The notes beneath the pieces were generated by a model. It ran no database searches. It was not told where the DNA came from and was given only the letters and a program-made list of their open reading frames with translations. Made by a program: the position numbers and the translations under genes. Positions 15,666 through 25,011 of a stretch of DNA of 46,251 nt are shown here, piece by piece; the first letter of the stretch is position 1, and every line of letters begins with the position of its first letter. The DNA lies in contig JAUWHR010000018.1 of NCBI GenBank assembly GCA_030605795.1, positions 1 through 46,251 of the forward strand, in the 5' to 3' direction. Source of the DNA: Anaerolineae bacterium. GTDB taxonomy: Bacteria; Chloroflexota; Anaerolineae; Anaerolineales; E44-bin32.

Positions 15666-16823
15666 CTACTTCCTAGTTCGCCGCCCTTCCTCTATCGCCT
15701 TCTCATATACCTCAAGCATGCACGCAGTTGTAGCGGAGACCGAATAATTCTGCACAGCTCTTAGAGCCTGTTTCCCCATCTCTTTACGACGTGCCTCATC
15801 GGCTAGTAACGAAAGCACCGCATCAGAGAAATCAACCTCCGTCGCTGACACCAACAAACCCCCTCCCTCAGATAAAACATCCACCGGGCCCGGTGCTTCC
15901 ACTGCTACCACCGGGATACCAGCAGCCATTGCCTCAAGCAAAACTAAACCTTGGGTATCTGTTACTGATGAAAAAACGAATAAATCCGCCGCGGCAACAT
16001 AATCTGGCACCTCTTCGTGGGGGATCATACCACCGAAGATGACCCGTCTGGAAAGACCAAGTTTTGCAGCCTCACTCTCTAACGCATGCTTGTAAGGTCC
16101 CTCACCTAGTAGGAGTAGTCGAGCTGAAGGGCGCTCGGCTACGATTTTGACAAAAGCGCGCAGCATAAAATCCAGCCCCTTCTCCTTTGCTAAACGTCCA
16201 ATGTACAGCAGCAGTTCTGCTTCCTCTAACCCCAACATAGTTCGTACACGGCCTGGATCTAACTCATCATACTGATCCAGATCCACAGGCGAGGGAACAA
16301 CCGATACAGGCACATCTACTAAATACTCGCGCAAAATAAGGTCACAGATCCCTGGCGTCGGAGCTATGATATGGGTGCAATGTCGCAGGTAGCGCCGTAC
16401 GACTTCCTCTGCGACCCTACTTGCCAACCCCGGCACAATAGGTAAATAGCTTTGCGCATACTGGTCATAACGCGAATGGAAGGTGAAGACCAGAGGTAGA
16501 TTCATATCACTTGCAAAGGCAACCGCAAGGTCACCCATCCAAACCGGGTGTTGACTATGAATTAGATCGGGCTTGATCCCACGAACTGTGGGCTCCATGA
16601 GAGGCTGAAATGGGAGTACCAATGAGACGTTCAATCGATCAGAAAGATCTATCGCGGGAAAACGGAAAATGTAGGGTTCCTCATCTTCGTATTTTTCATA
16701 ATGCGGCGCGATGATATGAACTTCGTGATTTGCATCTATTAATCCTCGACGAAACAGCGAAATAGATGTAATCACTCCGCTAACTGTTGGTTTGTAGGTA
16801 TTGCTGAAAATGAGAATGCGCAT
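15666..16823 (-). CDS. Glycosyltransferase family 4
   Basis: The 385-residue protein shows the GT-B/GT4 layout: an N-terminal YKPTVSGVITSI acceptor-side motif, HSQHPVWMG and FTFHSRYDQYAQ, and a C-terminal nucleotide-sugar domain with YIGRLAKEKGLD, the LLGEGP turn and ATDTQGLVLLEAMA-type EX7E (SSVTDTQGLVLLEAMAAG). It is closest in style to glucosyltransferases that make glycolipids on diacylglycerol, but acceptor and donor are not determined. ATG at 16823 is preferred to the adjacent TTG. The gene stands alone between glnA and modE-like. Confidence 0.88.
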   Translation of the reverse strand: MRILIFSNTYKPTVSGVITSISLFRRGLIDANHEVHIIAPHYEKYEDEEPYIFRFPAIDLSDRLNVSLVLPFQPLMEPTVRGIKPDLIHSQHPVWMGDLAVAFASDMNLPLVFTFHSRYDQYAQSYLPIVPGLASRVAEEVVRRYLRHCTHIIAPTPGICDLILREYLVDVPVSVVPSPVDLDQYDELDPGRVRTMLGLEEAELLLYIGRLAKEKGLDFMLRAFVKIVAERPSARLLLLGEGPYKHALESEAAKLGLSRRVIFGGMIPHEEVPDYVAAADLFVFSSVTDTQGLVLLEAMAAGIPVVAVEAPGPVDVLSEGGGLLVSATEVDFSDAVLSLLADEARRKEMGKQALRAVQNYSVSATTACMLEVYEKAIEEGRRTRK

Positions 16824-16969
16824 CAACCTTACCCTTATTTGAGCGGTATCCTCTGGTGGAACGATATCAGCAATTGATCAATGCGATCGATCTAGAACCA
16901 CCAAGATTGGCGACCTAAGGAAGCCAGGCTTTATCAGATTACCATTTATCGGTTGATACAGATAAACCC

Positions 16970-17308
16970 TCAACCTTCTGCAAAGGTGCGTTGATACCTC
17001 GCTTCGATCTCGTTCTCTAATCCGTCTGCAAAGCGATGAAAACGCGCGATCAGGTCCCTGGCCTTTGGCGTGAGCTTGGCCCCTCCTCCACCTACACCAC
17101 CAATCTCGGTCTTCACTAGCGGTATCCCCAAGCGCTCCTCCATTTCATGCAGCCTCTGCCATGCCCTTCGGTATGGAACTTCCATCATCACCGCGGCAGC
17201 CGTGATGGAGCCCATTTCCTCTATCGCTTCTAGCAGACAGATTCGCCAAGCACTAAGGGCGACCTTCCCATCTCTTTCCAGCCATAGATTGTACTTTGGC
17301 ACGATCAT
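16970..17308 (-). CDS. ModE-type winged-helix regulator, DNA-binding domain only
   Basis: The 112-residue protein matches the N-terminal LysR-like winged helix of ModE: LLEAIEEMGSITAAA, YRRAWQRLHEME and a GGVGGGGAKLT glycine wing. The molybdate-binding TOBE/Mop half of classic ModE is absent, so it may sense nothing directly or use another partner. The ATG overlaps the tilS stop (ATGA), so it is translated with tRNA-lysidine synthetase, an odd pairing. A moeA gene for molybdenum cofactor synthesis lies at 32070-33386, which fits a molybdenum link without proving it. Confidence 0.85.
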   Translation of the reverse strand: MIVPKYNLWLERDGKVALSAWRICLLEAIEEMGSITAAAVMMEVPYRRAWQRLHEMEERLGIPLVKTEIGGVGGGGAKLTPKARDLIARFHRFADGLENEIEARYQRTFAEG

Positions 17309-18762
17309 CTTTCTTCATCCTTAGGATCGATCAAATGCAACACTACCGCTCGTTGTGTCTTATTATTAAGACGGAAGTCGTTAGATATTCGCAAACCTAC
17401 CACCCACAAAATATTATCTCCACATACAACCAAAGGCCAGCGAGCACGAGCCGGTTGGGGTATGTGCCGATTAACAAGCAGGTCGGAGACCTTTATTGAG
17501 CCTACCATACCTAATGGCCTAATACGATCGCCAGGCTTACCAGGTCGAATGGCAAGCGGAGCGTCGATCGAGCTCTTATCGACGGTAGCCACCCTTGGGC
17601 TGCTCTCGTTCATCAATTCGTGACACCTAGCAGCGTTAAGCGACTCGATCGTCGCCTCCAAGTACCAGTCACATGCCAACTGTACCCGACCCGGGGTCGC
17701 AAGCTTACGGCGTCGACCAGAGATCAATTGAGGCAAATTCGGATATTCGATAGGCGCATCCGATTCCCGAACAACAACCTCATCGGAGAAATGGAGCAAC
17801 TCCAGTTCACCTACCAGTGCTTGGCGCTGCCCACGCTGAGGGTTATTAATAAAGTGAAGAGCGCGCTCGATAGCCTCGAACCCCACATCGCGCAGTGTGG
17901 GGCGCAGGCGGGCGATAACCTCCCGCAGCAGTGCACGCTGTAAAGCTGTTGGTTGCTCCATAAAGGGTTTCACTCGGATCACCAATACACTCTCGCCGCC
18001 TCTCCGCACCAACTCTGGCCAACGATCTGCCACCAATGTCGCCACAAGTTCCGCTTCGCCGGCCATCACTCGACCCGTTCTCCTCAATACTTGCCTAACA
18101 CCCGGGTTATAGGTCTCGAGAATGGGAATCAAGTGATGACGCAAGCGATTACGAGTGAATGCTAAATCCAGATTGCTAGAATCAAACCGCGGTTCCAAGC
18201 CGATGGCGATACAGTGAGCATGCGTCTGCTCTCGGGTAGTGTCCAACAGTGGACGAACAAGGGTAATTTCAGCCGAGTCGGGGATGCCAACCCAACTTTT
18301 CAACGAGGTGGAGGGAAGCATACCCCGCAGCCCAGACGGCCCCGCGCCGCGTAAGAAGTGCATCAGGATAGTCTCCACCTGGTCGTCGGCGGTGTGACCG
18401 GTGGTAATCAGTTCAACCCCTTGTTTCCTAGCCACCTGCACCAGAAAGCGATACCGCGCCAGTCGAGCCACCTCCTCCAAAGAACGGCCAGATCCAGTCG
18501 CGGCGCCACCATCCCAGCGCCCGATAACCGCCAGAACGCCATAGGCTTGAGCGACTCGTTGAACGAATGTCGCTTCTTCCGCGCTTTCCGGCCTTAATTG
18601 GTGATCAAGATGGGCAACGATGATCTGATAGCCCAGTCGGTTGAGGCAATCTAGCAAGCAAAGGCTATCTGGACCACCCGAGACGCCGGCGACCAGCCGT
18701 TGCCCAGGTTGCAGCAACCTTTCCTGGCGGATGAAATCAGCCACCTGCTGGTAAGTGTCCAT
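17305..18762 (-). CDS. tilS: tRNA(Ile)-lysidine synthetase TilS
   Basis: The 485-residue enzyme adds lysine to C34 of tRNA-Ile2 so that it reads AUA. It has the PP-loop GVSGGPDSL (26-34), the HLDHQLRPES segment, TGHTADDQVETILMH and the LVRPLL motif, followed by the TilS substrate-binding and C-terminal domains (RPGKPGDRIRPLG near the end). The frame extends 17 codons upstream but the ATG at 18762 opens the conserved start and lies just after a likely promoter region shared with the divergent mreB. Stop overlaps the ModE-like start. Confidence 0.95.
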   Translation of the reverse strand: MDTYQQVADFIRQERLLQPGQRLVAGVSGGPDSLCLLDCLNRLGYQIIVAHLDHQLRPESAEEATFVQRVAQAYGVLAVIGRWDGGAATGSGRSLEEVARLARYRFLVQVARKQGVELITTGHTADDQVETILMHFLRGAGPSGLRGMLPSTSLKSWVGIPDSAEITLVRPLLDTTREQTHAHCIAIGLEPRFDSSNLDLAFTRNRLRHHLIPILETYNPGVRQVLRRTGRVMAGEAELVATLVADRWPELVRRGGESVLVIRVKPFMEQPTALQRALLREVIARLRPTLRDVGFEAIERALHFINNPQRGQRQALVGELELLHFSDEVVVRESDAPIEYPNLPQLISGRRRKLATPGRVQLACDWYLEATIESLNAARCHELMNESSPRVATVDKSSIDAPLAIRPGKPGDRIRPLGMVGSIKVSDLLVNRHIPQPARARWPLVVCGDNILWVVGLRISNDFRLNNKTQRAVVLHLIDPKDEER

Positions 18763-18852
18763 TTTGCACTGATTATAGCATCGACGAGGGGATCTCAGAT
18801 TTCGATTTGACATAACTTATCTTATGGCCAATACAGTCAAATAACCCCCATA

Positions 18853-18861
18853 TGGTATAAT
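18853..18861 (+). promoter_or_regulatory. Extended -10 promoter of mreB
   Basis: TGGTATAAT, an extended -10 with perfect hexamer at 18856-18861, lies 32 bp before the mreB start. A -35 match is weak, which extended -10 promoters tolerate. Confidence 0.65.
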
Positions 18862-18893
18862 GTTCGCTTGTCCCCATCGGAGGATTCCTGACC

Positions 18894-19952
18894 TTGGCTT
18901 TCAACCCCCTGAACTGGTTACTGGGTCTTCTCTCCCTTGATATCGGCATTGACTTAGGCACCGCGAACACGCTGGTTAACGTACGCGGCAAGGGAATCGT
19001 GATTAACGAACCATCATGGGTGGCGATCGATAAGAAGACCAAGCGCCCATTGGCTATTGGCGCAGAGGCCAAGCATATGGTGGGCCGAACCCCCGCCAAT
19101 GTTGTCGCCATCCGACCGTTGCGAGACGGAGTGATTTCAGAGTTCGACATCACCGAGAGAATGCTCGAGTACTTCATCGCCAAGGCCCATGAACAAAGCA
19201 TCGTGCCTGTACCCCGCCCGAGGGTAGTGATAGGCATCCCCAGAGGAGCGACGGAGGTTGAAAAGCGAGCCGTGTACGATGCCACCATGGCTGCTGGCGC
19301 TCGAGAGGTTTTTCTGATCGAGGAGCCCACCGCTGCCGCGCTGGGAGCCATGCTGCCCATCGGCGAGGTGCGCGGCTCGATGATTGTCGATATCGGCGGT
19401 GGCACCAGCGAACTGGCTGTCTTTTCCATGGGAGGCATCGTCATCTCCCGCTCGCTGCGAGTCGCCGGGGACGAGATGGACGAGGACATCGTCAGCTATA
19501 TTCGCAACAAACATAACCTGCTCATCGGCGAACGCATGGCTGAGCGGGTCAAGATCGCCATCGGTTCCGCCCACCCTCTGAAGGAGGAAAAGACGATGAA
19601 CGTGCGAGGGCGCAACCTGGTGAGAGGGCTTCCGGAGGCGATTGAAATCTCCTCAGTTGAGATCCGCGAAGCCCTGGCTGGCTCGGTGAAGATCATCATC
19701 AACACTATAAAAGACGCCATCAACGAGACCCCGCCAGAAGTGATTGCCGATTTGATGGAGGAAGGTGTCTGCATGACTGGGGGCGCCTCACAACTTCAGG
19801 GGTTCGCCGAGCGTCTATCAGATGAACTTCACATTCGGGTCTGGCTTGCAGAGGATCCGATAACTTGTGTAGCCCGAGGAGCAGGCATGATCCTCGATGA
19901 CTTAGACAACCTTAGCCGGTTTCTAGTGGGTCTTGAACGAGGCGCGACCTAA
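18894..19952 (+). CDS. mreB: Rod shape-determining protein MreB
   Basis: The 352-residue actin homolog polymerises under the membrane and guides lateral wall synthesis. Actin-fold motifs are visible: DIGIDLGTANTLV (phosphate 1), VIGIPRGATEVEKRAV, EEPTAAALGAMLP, the SMIVDIGGGTSELAV phosphate 2 loop and the adenosine loop VCMTGGASQL. The start is TTG at 18894 with GGAGG ten bases upstream; no better start is in frame. It leads the cluster mreB-mreC-mreD-mrdA on the plus strand and is divergent from tilS. Confidence 0.96.
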   Translation: MAFNPLNWLLGLLSLDIGIDLGTANTLVNVRGKGIVINEPSWVAIDKKTKRPLAIGAEAKHMVGRTPANVVAIRPLRDGVISEFDITERMLEYFIAKAHEQSIVPVPRPRVVIGIPRGATEVEKRAVYDATMAAGAREVFLIEEPTAAALGAMLPIGEVRGSMIVDIGGGTSELAVFSMGGIVISRSLRVAGDEMDEDIVSYIRNKHNLLIGERMAERVKIAIGSAHPLKEEKTMNVRGRNLVRGLPEAIEISSVEIREALAGSVKIIINTIKDAINETPPEVIADLMEEGVCMTGGASQLQGFAERLSDELHIRVWLAEDPITCVARGAGMILDDLDNLSRFLVGLERGAT

Positions 19953-19997
19953 TCTCGTGACCTCCTGGACACACACATCCCCCACGTGTATCTACCC

Positions 19998-20831
19998 ATG
20001 AGACGCTCAACTTCCCAGGCGATTATTGCGGTCACTTTGATCCTGCTGGCAACGGGTTTGCTGGTCTTAAGCCTCAGTGGTCATCTTGCTCCCTTGCAAG
20101 GTCTTATCTTACACCCACTCTCAGGCGTACAATCCTGGATCGCCTTACGGGTTGCAACCACCCGCGAATTACTATACTCATCCAGAGATATCGCTTCGCT
20201 ACAAGAAGAAATAGCCCGGCTCGAGAGCGAAGTAACCCAATTGCAACAAGAGATTATCAGCCTGCGAGAACAAGCTGCTGAAGCTGAGATATTGGCCGCT
20301 CTCCTGGATTACGCTCGTGCGCAACCTGAAAGTAGCTACAAAGCCACCAATGTGATCGGACAGGACGTCAGCCCTTTCCTACGTTCAATATGGATAAACG
20401 CCGGATCTGATACAGGTTTCAGCCGGGGCATGCCTGTAATCACTCAGCGGGGGCTAGTTGGACGCATTGTTGAAGTCTTCCCAACAATAGCCCGCGTCCA
20501 ATTGATTACCGACCCGGAGGCGTCGGTCAACGTTAAGCTTCAACAATCGCGTGCTGACGGTCTTTTGGCGCCGCAGTTAAACGGTGAGTTATGGGTCGAT
20601 CTGATCGATCAAACCGTCACCGTTTCACAGGGAGAGTTGGTGTTAACCTCCGGTCTGGGAGGCAAGTACCCAACCGATATTCCAGTAGGTCAGATTTTAA
20701 ACGTTCGGCGGCGTGATTATGAACTCTTCCAGCAGGCGGTTATCCAACCCAGCGTTGACTTCGACGACATTGATATCGTGCTCGTCATCACGAACTTTCA
20801 CCCTCTACCACTGGAACACTCTGCCCCCTGA
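19998..20831 (+). CDS. mreC: Rod shape-determining protein MreC
   Basis: This protein of about 277 residues has an N-terminal membrane anchor (about 8-27), a coiled coil with Glu/Gln heptads around residues 55-90 (LQEEIARLESEVTQLQQEI region), and the periplasmic/exofacial MreC beta domain containing GSDTGFSRGMPV, GLVGRI and VLTSGLGGKYPTDIPVG. It links MreB to the wall elongation enzymes. The start could also be GTG at 19986; neither has a clear ribosome site, and the ATG giving MRRST is chosen because it places the basic residues next to the anchor. Confidence 0.92.
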   Translation: MRRSTSQAIIAVTLILLATGLLVLSLSGHLAPLQGLILHPLSGVQSWIALRVATTRELLYSSRDIASLQEEIARLESEVTQLQQEIISLREQAAEAEILAALLDYARAQPESSYKATNVIGQDVSPFLRSIWINAGSDTGFSRGMPVITQRGLVGRIVEVFPTIARVQLITDPEASVNVKLQQSRADGLLAPQLNGELWVDLIDQTVTVSQGELVLTSGLGGKYPTDIPVGQILNVRRRDYELFQQAVIQPSVDFDDIDIVLVITNFHPLPLEHSAP

Positions 20832-20838
20832 GGCGGCA

Positions 20839-21342
20839 ATGATAGTCTACCTTATCGCCGTACCTTTGCTGGCGCTGCTGGCCGTGATTCAATCGACTAT
20901 ACTCAGCCACCTGGAACTATTCGAGGGAAGACCTGATTTGATCTTATTGGCAGTGGTCGGTTGGAGCCTAACCGGCCGAACTGAAGAAGCCATGGTCTGG
21001 GGAATGATCGGTGGCTTGTTTCTGGACTTGCTTTCAGGGTTACCTTTCGGAAGTAGTGCCATCGCCTTGATATTAGTTGCCTTTCTGGTATCTTTATCCG
21101 AAGGACGCTTTTGGGAAGCGCATCTCCTCATGCCACTTGGTGCTACATTGGTCGCCTCGCTTACCTTTCACATTCTAGGAATGGGTGCAGTCCTTCTCAC
21201 TGGACGGGCATTGGACCTTTCCCTTGCTCTAACCCGTGTCATTCTACCAAGCACCTTTCTGAACTTAGTTCTGGCACTTCCAACTTCCCAGTTGGCCGGA
21301 GGATTACGCGACCGCCTCTTCCCTCCTGAGGTAGGAATCTGA
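20839..21342 (+). CDS. mreD: Rod shape-determining protein MreD
   Basis: The 167-residue integral membrane protein has about five hydrophobic segments and the MreD features GRPDLILLAVVGW, GMIGGLFLDLLSG..PFG and the Leu-rich C-terminal helix. It is part of the elongasome. ATG at 20839 follows GAGGCGG and begins seven bases after the mreC stop. The stop shares one base with the ATG of mrdA (TGATG). Confidence 0.9.
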   Translation: MIVYLIAVPLLALLAVIQSTILSHLELFEGRPDLILLAVVGWSLTGRTEEAMVWGMIGGLFLDLLSGLPFGSSAIALILVAFLVSLSEGRFWEAHLLMPLGATLVASLTFHILGMGAVLLTGRALDLSLALTRVILPSTFLNLVLALPTSQLAGGLRDRLFPPEVGI

Positions 21343-23438
21343 TGGCTGAAGATGCTGGTCCCAATATTCCTTCATGGCGGTTACGACTGACATACGTTGT
21401 GATAGTCCTGGTCCTGGTTTTCTATGCCGGTCGTCTGTTTAAATTACAAATCATCGAGGGGGCCTATTACCGGGCACAAGCCGACGATAACCGTTTCATC
21501 ACTATAAGCATACCTGCCCCGCGGGGGGTAATTTACGACCGAAATGGCGTTCTGTTGGTACGAAACATCCCCGCTTTCAATGTCATGATCACTCCAGCAT
21601 TGCTACCGGACAGTCCAGCCGAGACCGAGGCGATCTACAGACGCCTTTCTGATCTAACTGGGATTCCGATCGACCAAGAGGGCCCTCCAGCAGCTCCCTG
21701 TGTCCCTGGCCGCGGCATACTTCAACTGGTTCTGGAAGGATGGACCAACCGACCTTATGATGCCTGGCCCATCGCCTGTGACGTAGATGAGACAGTCGCC
21801 CGCATCCTGCGCGAGGAGCAGGTCGACCTTCCAGGTGTTAGTGTTGAGGCAGTTCCAATTCGTGACTACATAACCGGCAAATTAACGGCCGCAATTATCG
21901 GCTATCTCGGTCCGATACCAGCGGCGCTCAAAGACGCCTACGAAACTCGGGGCTTCGTAGCTGGAAGGGATAAAATCGGCTACGTGGGAATCGAAGGCTG
22001 GTACCAGAATATCCTAGCCGGTCAGAACGGCCAGAAAAGTGTCGAGAGAGATGTTGCTGGTCGACAGTTACGTGAAGTTGGCATCGTCACCCAGCCGGTT
22101 CCGGGTAATAGCTTGCGTTTGACAATCGATACTCGCCTCCAGGCTGCAGCCGAGACCGCACTGCGTAATCGGATGGAGTTCATTAATCGCGTAGCCGGCG
22201 AGGAAAGGACGCCCATCGGCGTAGTTATTGCCATGAACCCGCAGACAGGTGAAATCTTGGCTATGGTCACCCTGCCAACTTACGAGAATAACCGATTTGC
22301 CCGTTTCATCCCCCTGGATTACTACCTACAACTGGAAGCAGATGAGCGCGGCAACCCGCTCATCAACCACGCCATCGCCGCAGAATGGCCTCCTGGCTCG
22401 ACCTTTAAAATGGTCACCGCCGTCGGAGCCCTCAACGAAGGCGTCATCACCCCTGAGCAACGAATCTTTGACCCGGGCAAGATCACCATTGTCAACCGCT
22501 ACTTCCCCCAGGACCAGGGTAAAGCTAAAGATTTTATTTGTTGGGATCCGGAAGGACATGGATATGTGGACTTCGTTCACGGTATTGCTTACTCTTGCAA
22601 CGTGTTCTTCTATAAAATTGGCGGCGGGTTCCCCGGCGAAATTGATGAAGGACTTGGAATAGATGGGGTCAACGTCTATGCCCCCTCCCTGGGCTACGGC
22701 GCGCCCCTGGGTATTGATTTGCCTGGTGAGGAAGATGGCTTGATCCCTAACCCTTACTGGAAGCGAATCACCCTTGGCGAGAATTGGTCCACAGGCGACA
22801 CATACAACTCGGTAACTGGCCAGGGATTCGTACTTGCCACCCCGCTTCAGGTGATGACTTCTATTGCTACCTTGGCTAACGGTGGGCGAGTCATGTGGCC
22901 GCATCTGGTCCAGGAAGTGCTCGATGGTGAAGGGAATGTCGTCCAGCGATTCGAGCCTTGTGTGTTGTGGGACATCGCTGATGGTGTGCGCACTCCGCTT
23001 GAATCTATCGGTGTGAATTGCCCGACGCTACCAGAGGAGATCCGGGAAACTATCCAAATATCCCGACAAGCCATCGGCTCACCCGATGTAAATGTCGAAC
23101 CTTGGGTGATCGAGCAGACACAGCAAGGAATGCATCTTGTTACAACAGAGGGGACAGCTGAGGGATATGCTGATCTAGAAACGATCTCCTCGGCTGGTAA
23201 AACAGGTACTGGTGAATTTTGCGATGAGGTAGCTCGCGAGAAGGGGTTATGCAAGCCTGGCGAATGGCCTACTCACTCCTGGTATGCCGGCTACGCTCCA
23301 TTTGAAAATCCAGAAATTGTGGTCATCGCGTTCGTTTACAACGGCGGTGAGGGAGCCGTAACATCAGGTCCAATCGTGCGCCAAGTGATGGAAGCTTACT
23401 TCTCCCTCAAAGCGATCGATGTTGACAGGGCGGATTAA
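21342..23438 (+). CDS. mrdA: Penicillin-binding protein 2 (peptidoglycan transpeptidase of the elongasome)
   Basis: The 698-residue protein has an N-terminal membrane anchor (about 15-32), the PBP dimerisation/pedestal domain starting with PAPRGVIYDRNG (58-70), and the transpeptidase domain with the three active-site motifs: STFK (catalytic Ser353, Lys356), SCN (418-420) and KTGTGE near 632. It cross-links peptidoglycan during cell elongation together with RodA. The protein is somewhat longer than E. coli PBP2. It is the last gene of the mre operon. rodA follows after a 395-bp gap with its own promoter. Confidence 0.95.
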   Translation: MAEDAGPNIPSWRLRLTYVVIVLVLVFYAGRLFKLQIIEGAYYRAQADDNRFITISIPAPRGVIYDRNGVLLVRNIPAFNVMITPALLPDSPAETEAIYRRLSDLTGIPIDQEGPPAAPCVPGRGILQLVLEGWTNRPYDAWPIACDVDETVARILREEQVDLPGVSVEAVPIRDYITGKLTAAIIGYLGPIPAALKDAYETRGFVAGRDKIGYVGIEGWYQNILAGQNGQKSVERDVAGRQLREVGIVTQPVPGNSLRLTIDTRLQAAAETALRNRMEFINRVAGEERTPIGVVIAMNPQTGEILAMVTLPTYENNRFARFIPLDYYLQLEADERGNPLINHAIAAEWPPGSTFKMVTAVGALNEGVITPEQRIFDPGKITIVNRYFPQDQGKAKDFICWDPEGHGYVDFVHGIAYSCNVFFYKIGGGFPGEIDEGLGIDGVNVYAPSLGYGAPLGIDLPGEEDGLIPNPYWKRITLGENWSTGDTYNSVTGQGFVLATPLQVMTSIATLANGGRVMWPHLVQEVLDGEGNVVQRFEPCVLWDIADGVRTPLESIGVNCPTLPEEIRETIQISRQAIGSPDVNVEPWVIEQTQQGMHLVTTEGTAEGYADLETISSAGKTGTGEFCDEVAREKGLCKPGEWPTHSWYAGYAPFENPEIVVIAFVYNGGEGAVTSGPIVRQVMEAYFSLKAIDVDRAD

Positions 23439-23556
23439 ATCTTGTGCATTATTGGGTTCGTCACGCCAAATTCAATGATGTCTCCTAGATAAGTTGCATA
23501 AATTGACTCTTCGATATTTCATTATTTGCACACAAACTTGATCGCGGAGAGCTTTT

Positions 23557-23605
23557 GGAGTGCCGAAGCTCTGCTCCGGCTGCGCAAGCAGAGCTTGCCC
23601 ACTCC
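23557..23605. repeat. Long inverted repeat (hairpin) downstream of mrdA
   Basis: GGAGTG pairs with CACTCC and AAGCTCTGCT with AGCAGAGCTT, giving a stem of about 16 pairs with one small internal loop. No T-run follows, so it is not a standard intrinsic terminator. It may be a REP-like element or a transcript-stabilising hairpin. Confidence 0.6.
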
Positions 23606-23711
23606 AGATAACCCACCCGGATCACAATATAGGCTGTGCATCCATTTCACCTGACTAACACCGTATTCACCAGACCTCGCTGGTTGACTGATCGCCCGCA
23701 GTAGCAGAGCG

Positions 23712-23720
23712 TGCTATAAT
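23712..23720 (+). promoter_or_regulatory. Extended -10 promoter of rodA
   Basis: TGCTATAAT, with perfect hexamer at 23715-23720, lies about 110 bp upstream of the rodA ATG. No -35 at normal spacing is clear. Confidence 0.55.
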
Positions 23721-23833
23721 TACAGATCAGGTGTTCGATGGACACACCCACCAAAGATCGGAACCAACACCACCTGGTTGCAGACATCCCACTGACATCT
23801 CAAAGATCGAGACGCTGTAGAGTAAATTAAGAT

Positions 23834-24985
23834 ATGCAATCAACTCGCATATGGCGCCACTTTGATATCTTGTTGCTGGCAGCAGTGGCCATCCTGACCA
23901 TCGCTGGTGTAGCTATGATCCGCTCAGCCATCGCTGGCAACGAGGAACTGGCTGAAACGGTGCCACGTCAGGCGATCTACGCTGTGGTTGGGTTGGCCGT
24001 AGTGCTAGTTACCACCGCCATCGACTACCGGCTCTGGTCTGCCCTTTCACGCCCCATATTTGTCTTCACCCTGGTATTCCTGGCGATGATCCCGGTTGCC
24101 GGTTTTGTCGGTTTTGGCTCCGCTCGCTGGTTCAGAGTCGGTATTGTCACTATCCAACCTTCTGAATTGGCGAAGATCCTCATGATCCTGGTCATAGCGG
24201 ATTACCTCGCTCGTCACAAGCATGAAATCAATCAAACCAAGATCGTACTCCGCAGCTTGATACTGATTGGTTTGCCGGCCTTGCTGGTGTTTATCCAGCC
24301 CGACTTGAGTACAGCTATTGTGCTGGGTGTCATTTGGCTAGCGCTGATCTGGGCTGCGGGCGTTCAGATGAAACAGTTTGCGTTCCTAATCGGTCTTGTA
24401 CTAATCGTGATCCTCATTGCAGCCCCTTTCCTTGTGCGTTATTTCCAAGTCGACTACCTCCAGGAACGAAATTTCCTCTTCATAAGACATTACCAGATGA
24501 AACGACTGGTTACCTTTCTGTTTCCTGATTCTGAAGCCCATTTTGGCGAGACCTACAACATCAATCAAGCCCTTATCTCGATTGGCTCCGGTAGTTGGTT
24601 CGGGCAAGGCTACGGCCACGGCACACAGGTTCAACTACGCTTCCTCAAGGTACGCCACACCGACTTCATCTTCTCGGCCATATCGGAGGAATTCGGCTTC
24701 ATCGGCACCCTGATTATCATGCTGTTGTTTATGTTTATCCTGGTTCGCTGTTTGCGGGCGGCGCGCATGGCCCGAGATACCTACGGTGCCCTCATTTGCT
24801 ACGGAGTGGCGATCCTGCTTCTCTTCCAAGGCGCCTTCAACATCGGTATGAATCTGAACCTCTTTCCCGTCTCCGGCCTCCCGCTGCCTTTCCTGAGTTA
24901 CGGTGGCTCTTCTCTCCTCACCAGCCTGCTGGGTATCGGGCTAGTGGAGAGCGTCATACTGCACCATAAACAAATCGAGTTCTAG
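23834..24985 (+). CDS. rodA: Peptidoglycan glycosyltransferase RodA (SEDS family)
   Basis: The 383-residue integral membrane protein has about ten hydrophobic segments and SEDS landmarks: GSARWFRVG..TIQPSELAK, the F(I/V)QPDLSTA segment with the conserved acidic residue, RHTDFIFSAISEEFGF with the catalytic-region Asp, and the C-terminal PVSGLPLPFLSYGGSSL. It polymerises lipid II glycan strands with PBP2. The usual GYQ..QAL..IGSG motif reads NINQALISIGSGSWFGQG. It supports assignment to RodA rather than FtsW together with the mre-mrdA neighbourhood. Confidence 0.94.
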   Translation: MQSTRIWRHFDILLLAAVAILTIAGVAMIRSAIAGNEELAETVPRQAIYAVVGLAVVLVTTAIDYRLWSALSRPIFVFTLVFLAMIPVAGFVGFGSARWFRVGIVTIQPSELAKILMILVIADYLARHKHEINQTKIVLRSLILIGLPALLVFIQPDLSTAIVLGVIWLALIWAAGVQMKQFAFLIGLVLIVILIAAPFLVRYFQVDYLQERNFLFIRHYQMKRLVTFLFPDSEAHFGETYNINQALISIGSGSWFGQGYGHGTQVQLRFLKVRHTDFIFSAISEEFGFIGTLIIMLLFMFILVRCLRAARMARDTYGALICYGVAILLLFQGAFNIGMNLNLFPVSGLPLPFLSYGGSSLLTSLLGIGLVESVILHHKQIEF

Positions 24986-25011
24986 CTCATCCCTGTTTTT
25001 GAGGTCGTTCT

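Larger units (their letters stand above)
23439..23833 (+). other. Intergenic region between mrdA and rodA
   Basis: The 395-bp gap contains a large imperfect hairpin (23557-23605) and an extended -10 promoter (23712-23720). No ORF with a ribosome site is visible. Two short conserved-looking genes flank it, so read-through may be limited by the hairpin. Confidence 0.55.

Noticed and set aside
18773..19489. 238-codon open frame antisense to mreB
   Set aside because: It has Ser/Pro/Met-rich composition typical of a shadow frame and overlaps a well-supported gene; no ribosome site.
22326..22904. 192-codon open frame antisense to mrdA
   Set aside because: It lies fully within the transpeptidase domain coding region and has no recognisable motif.
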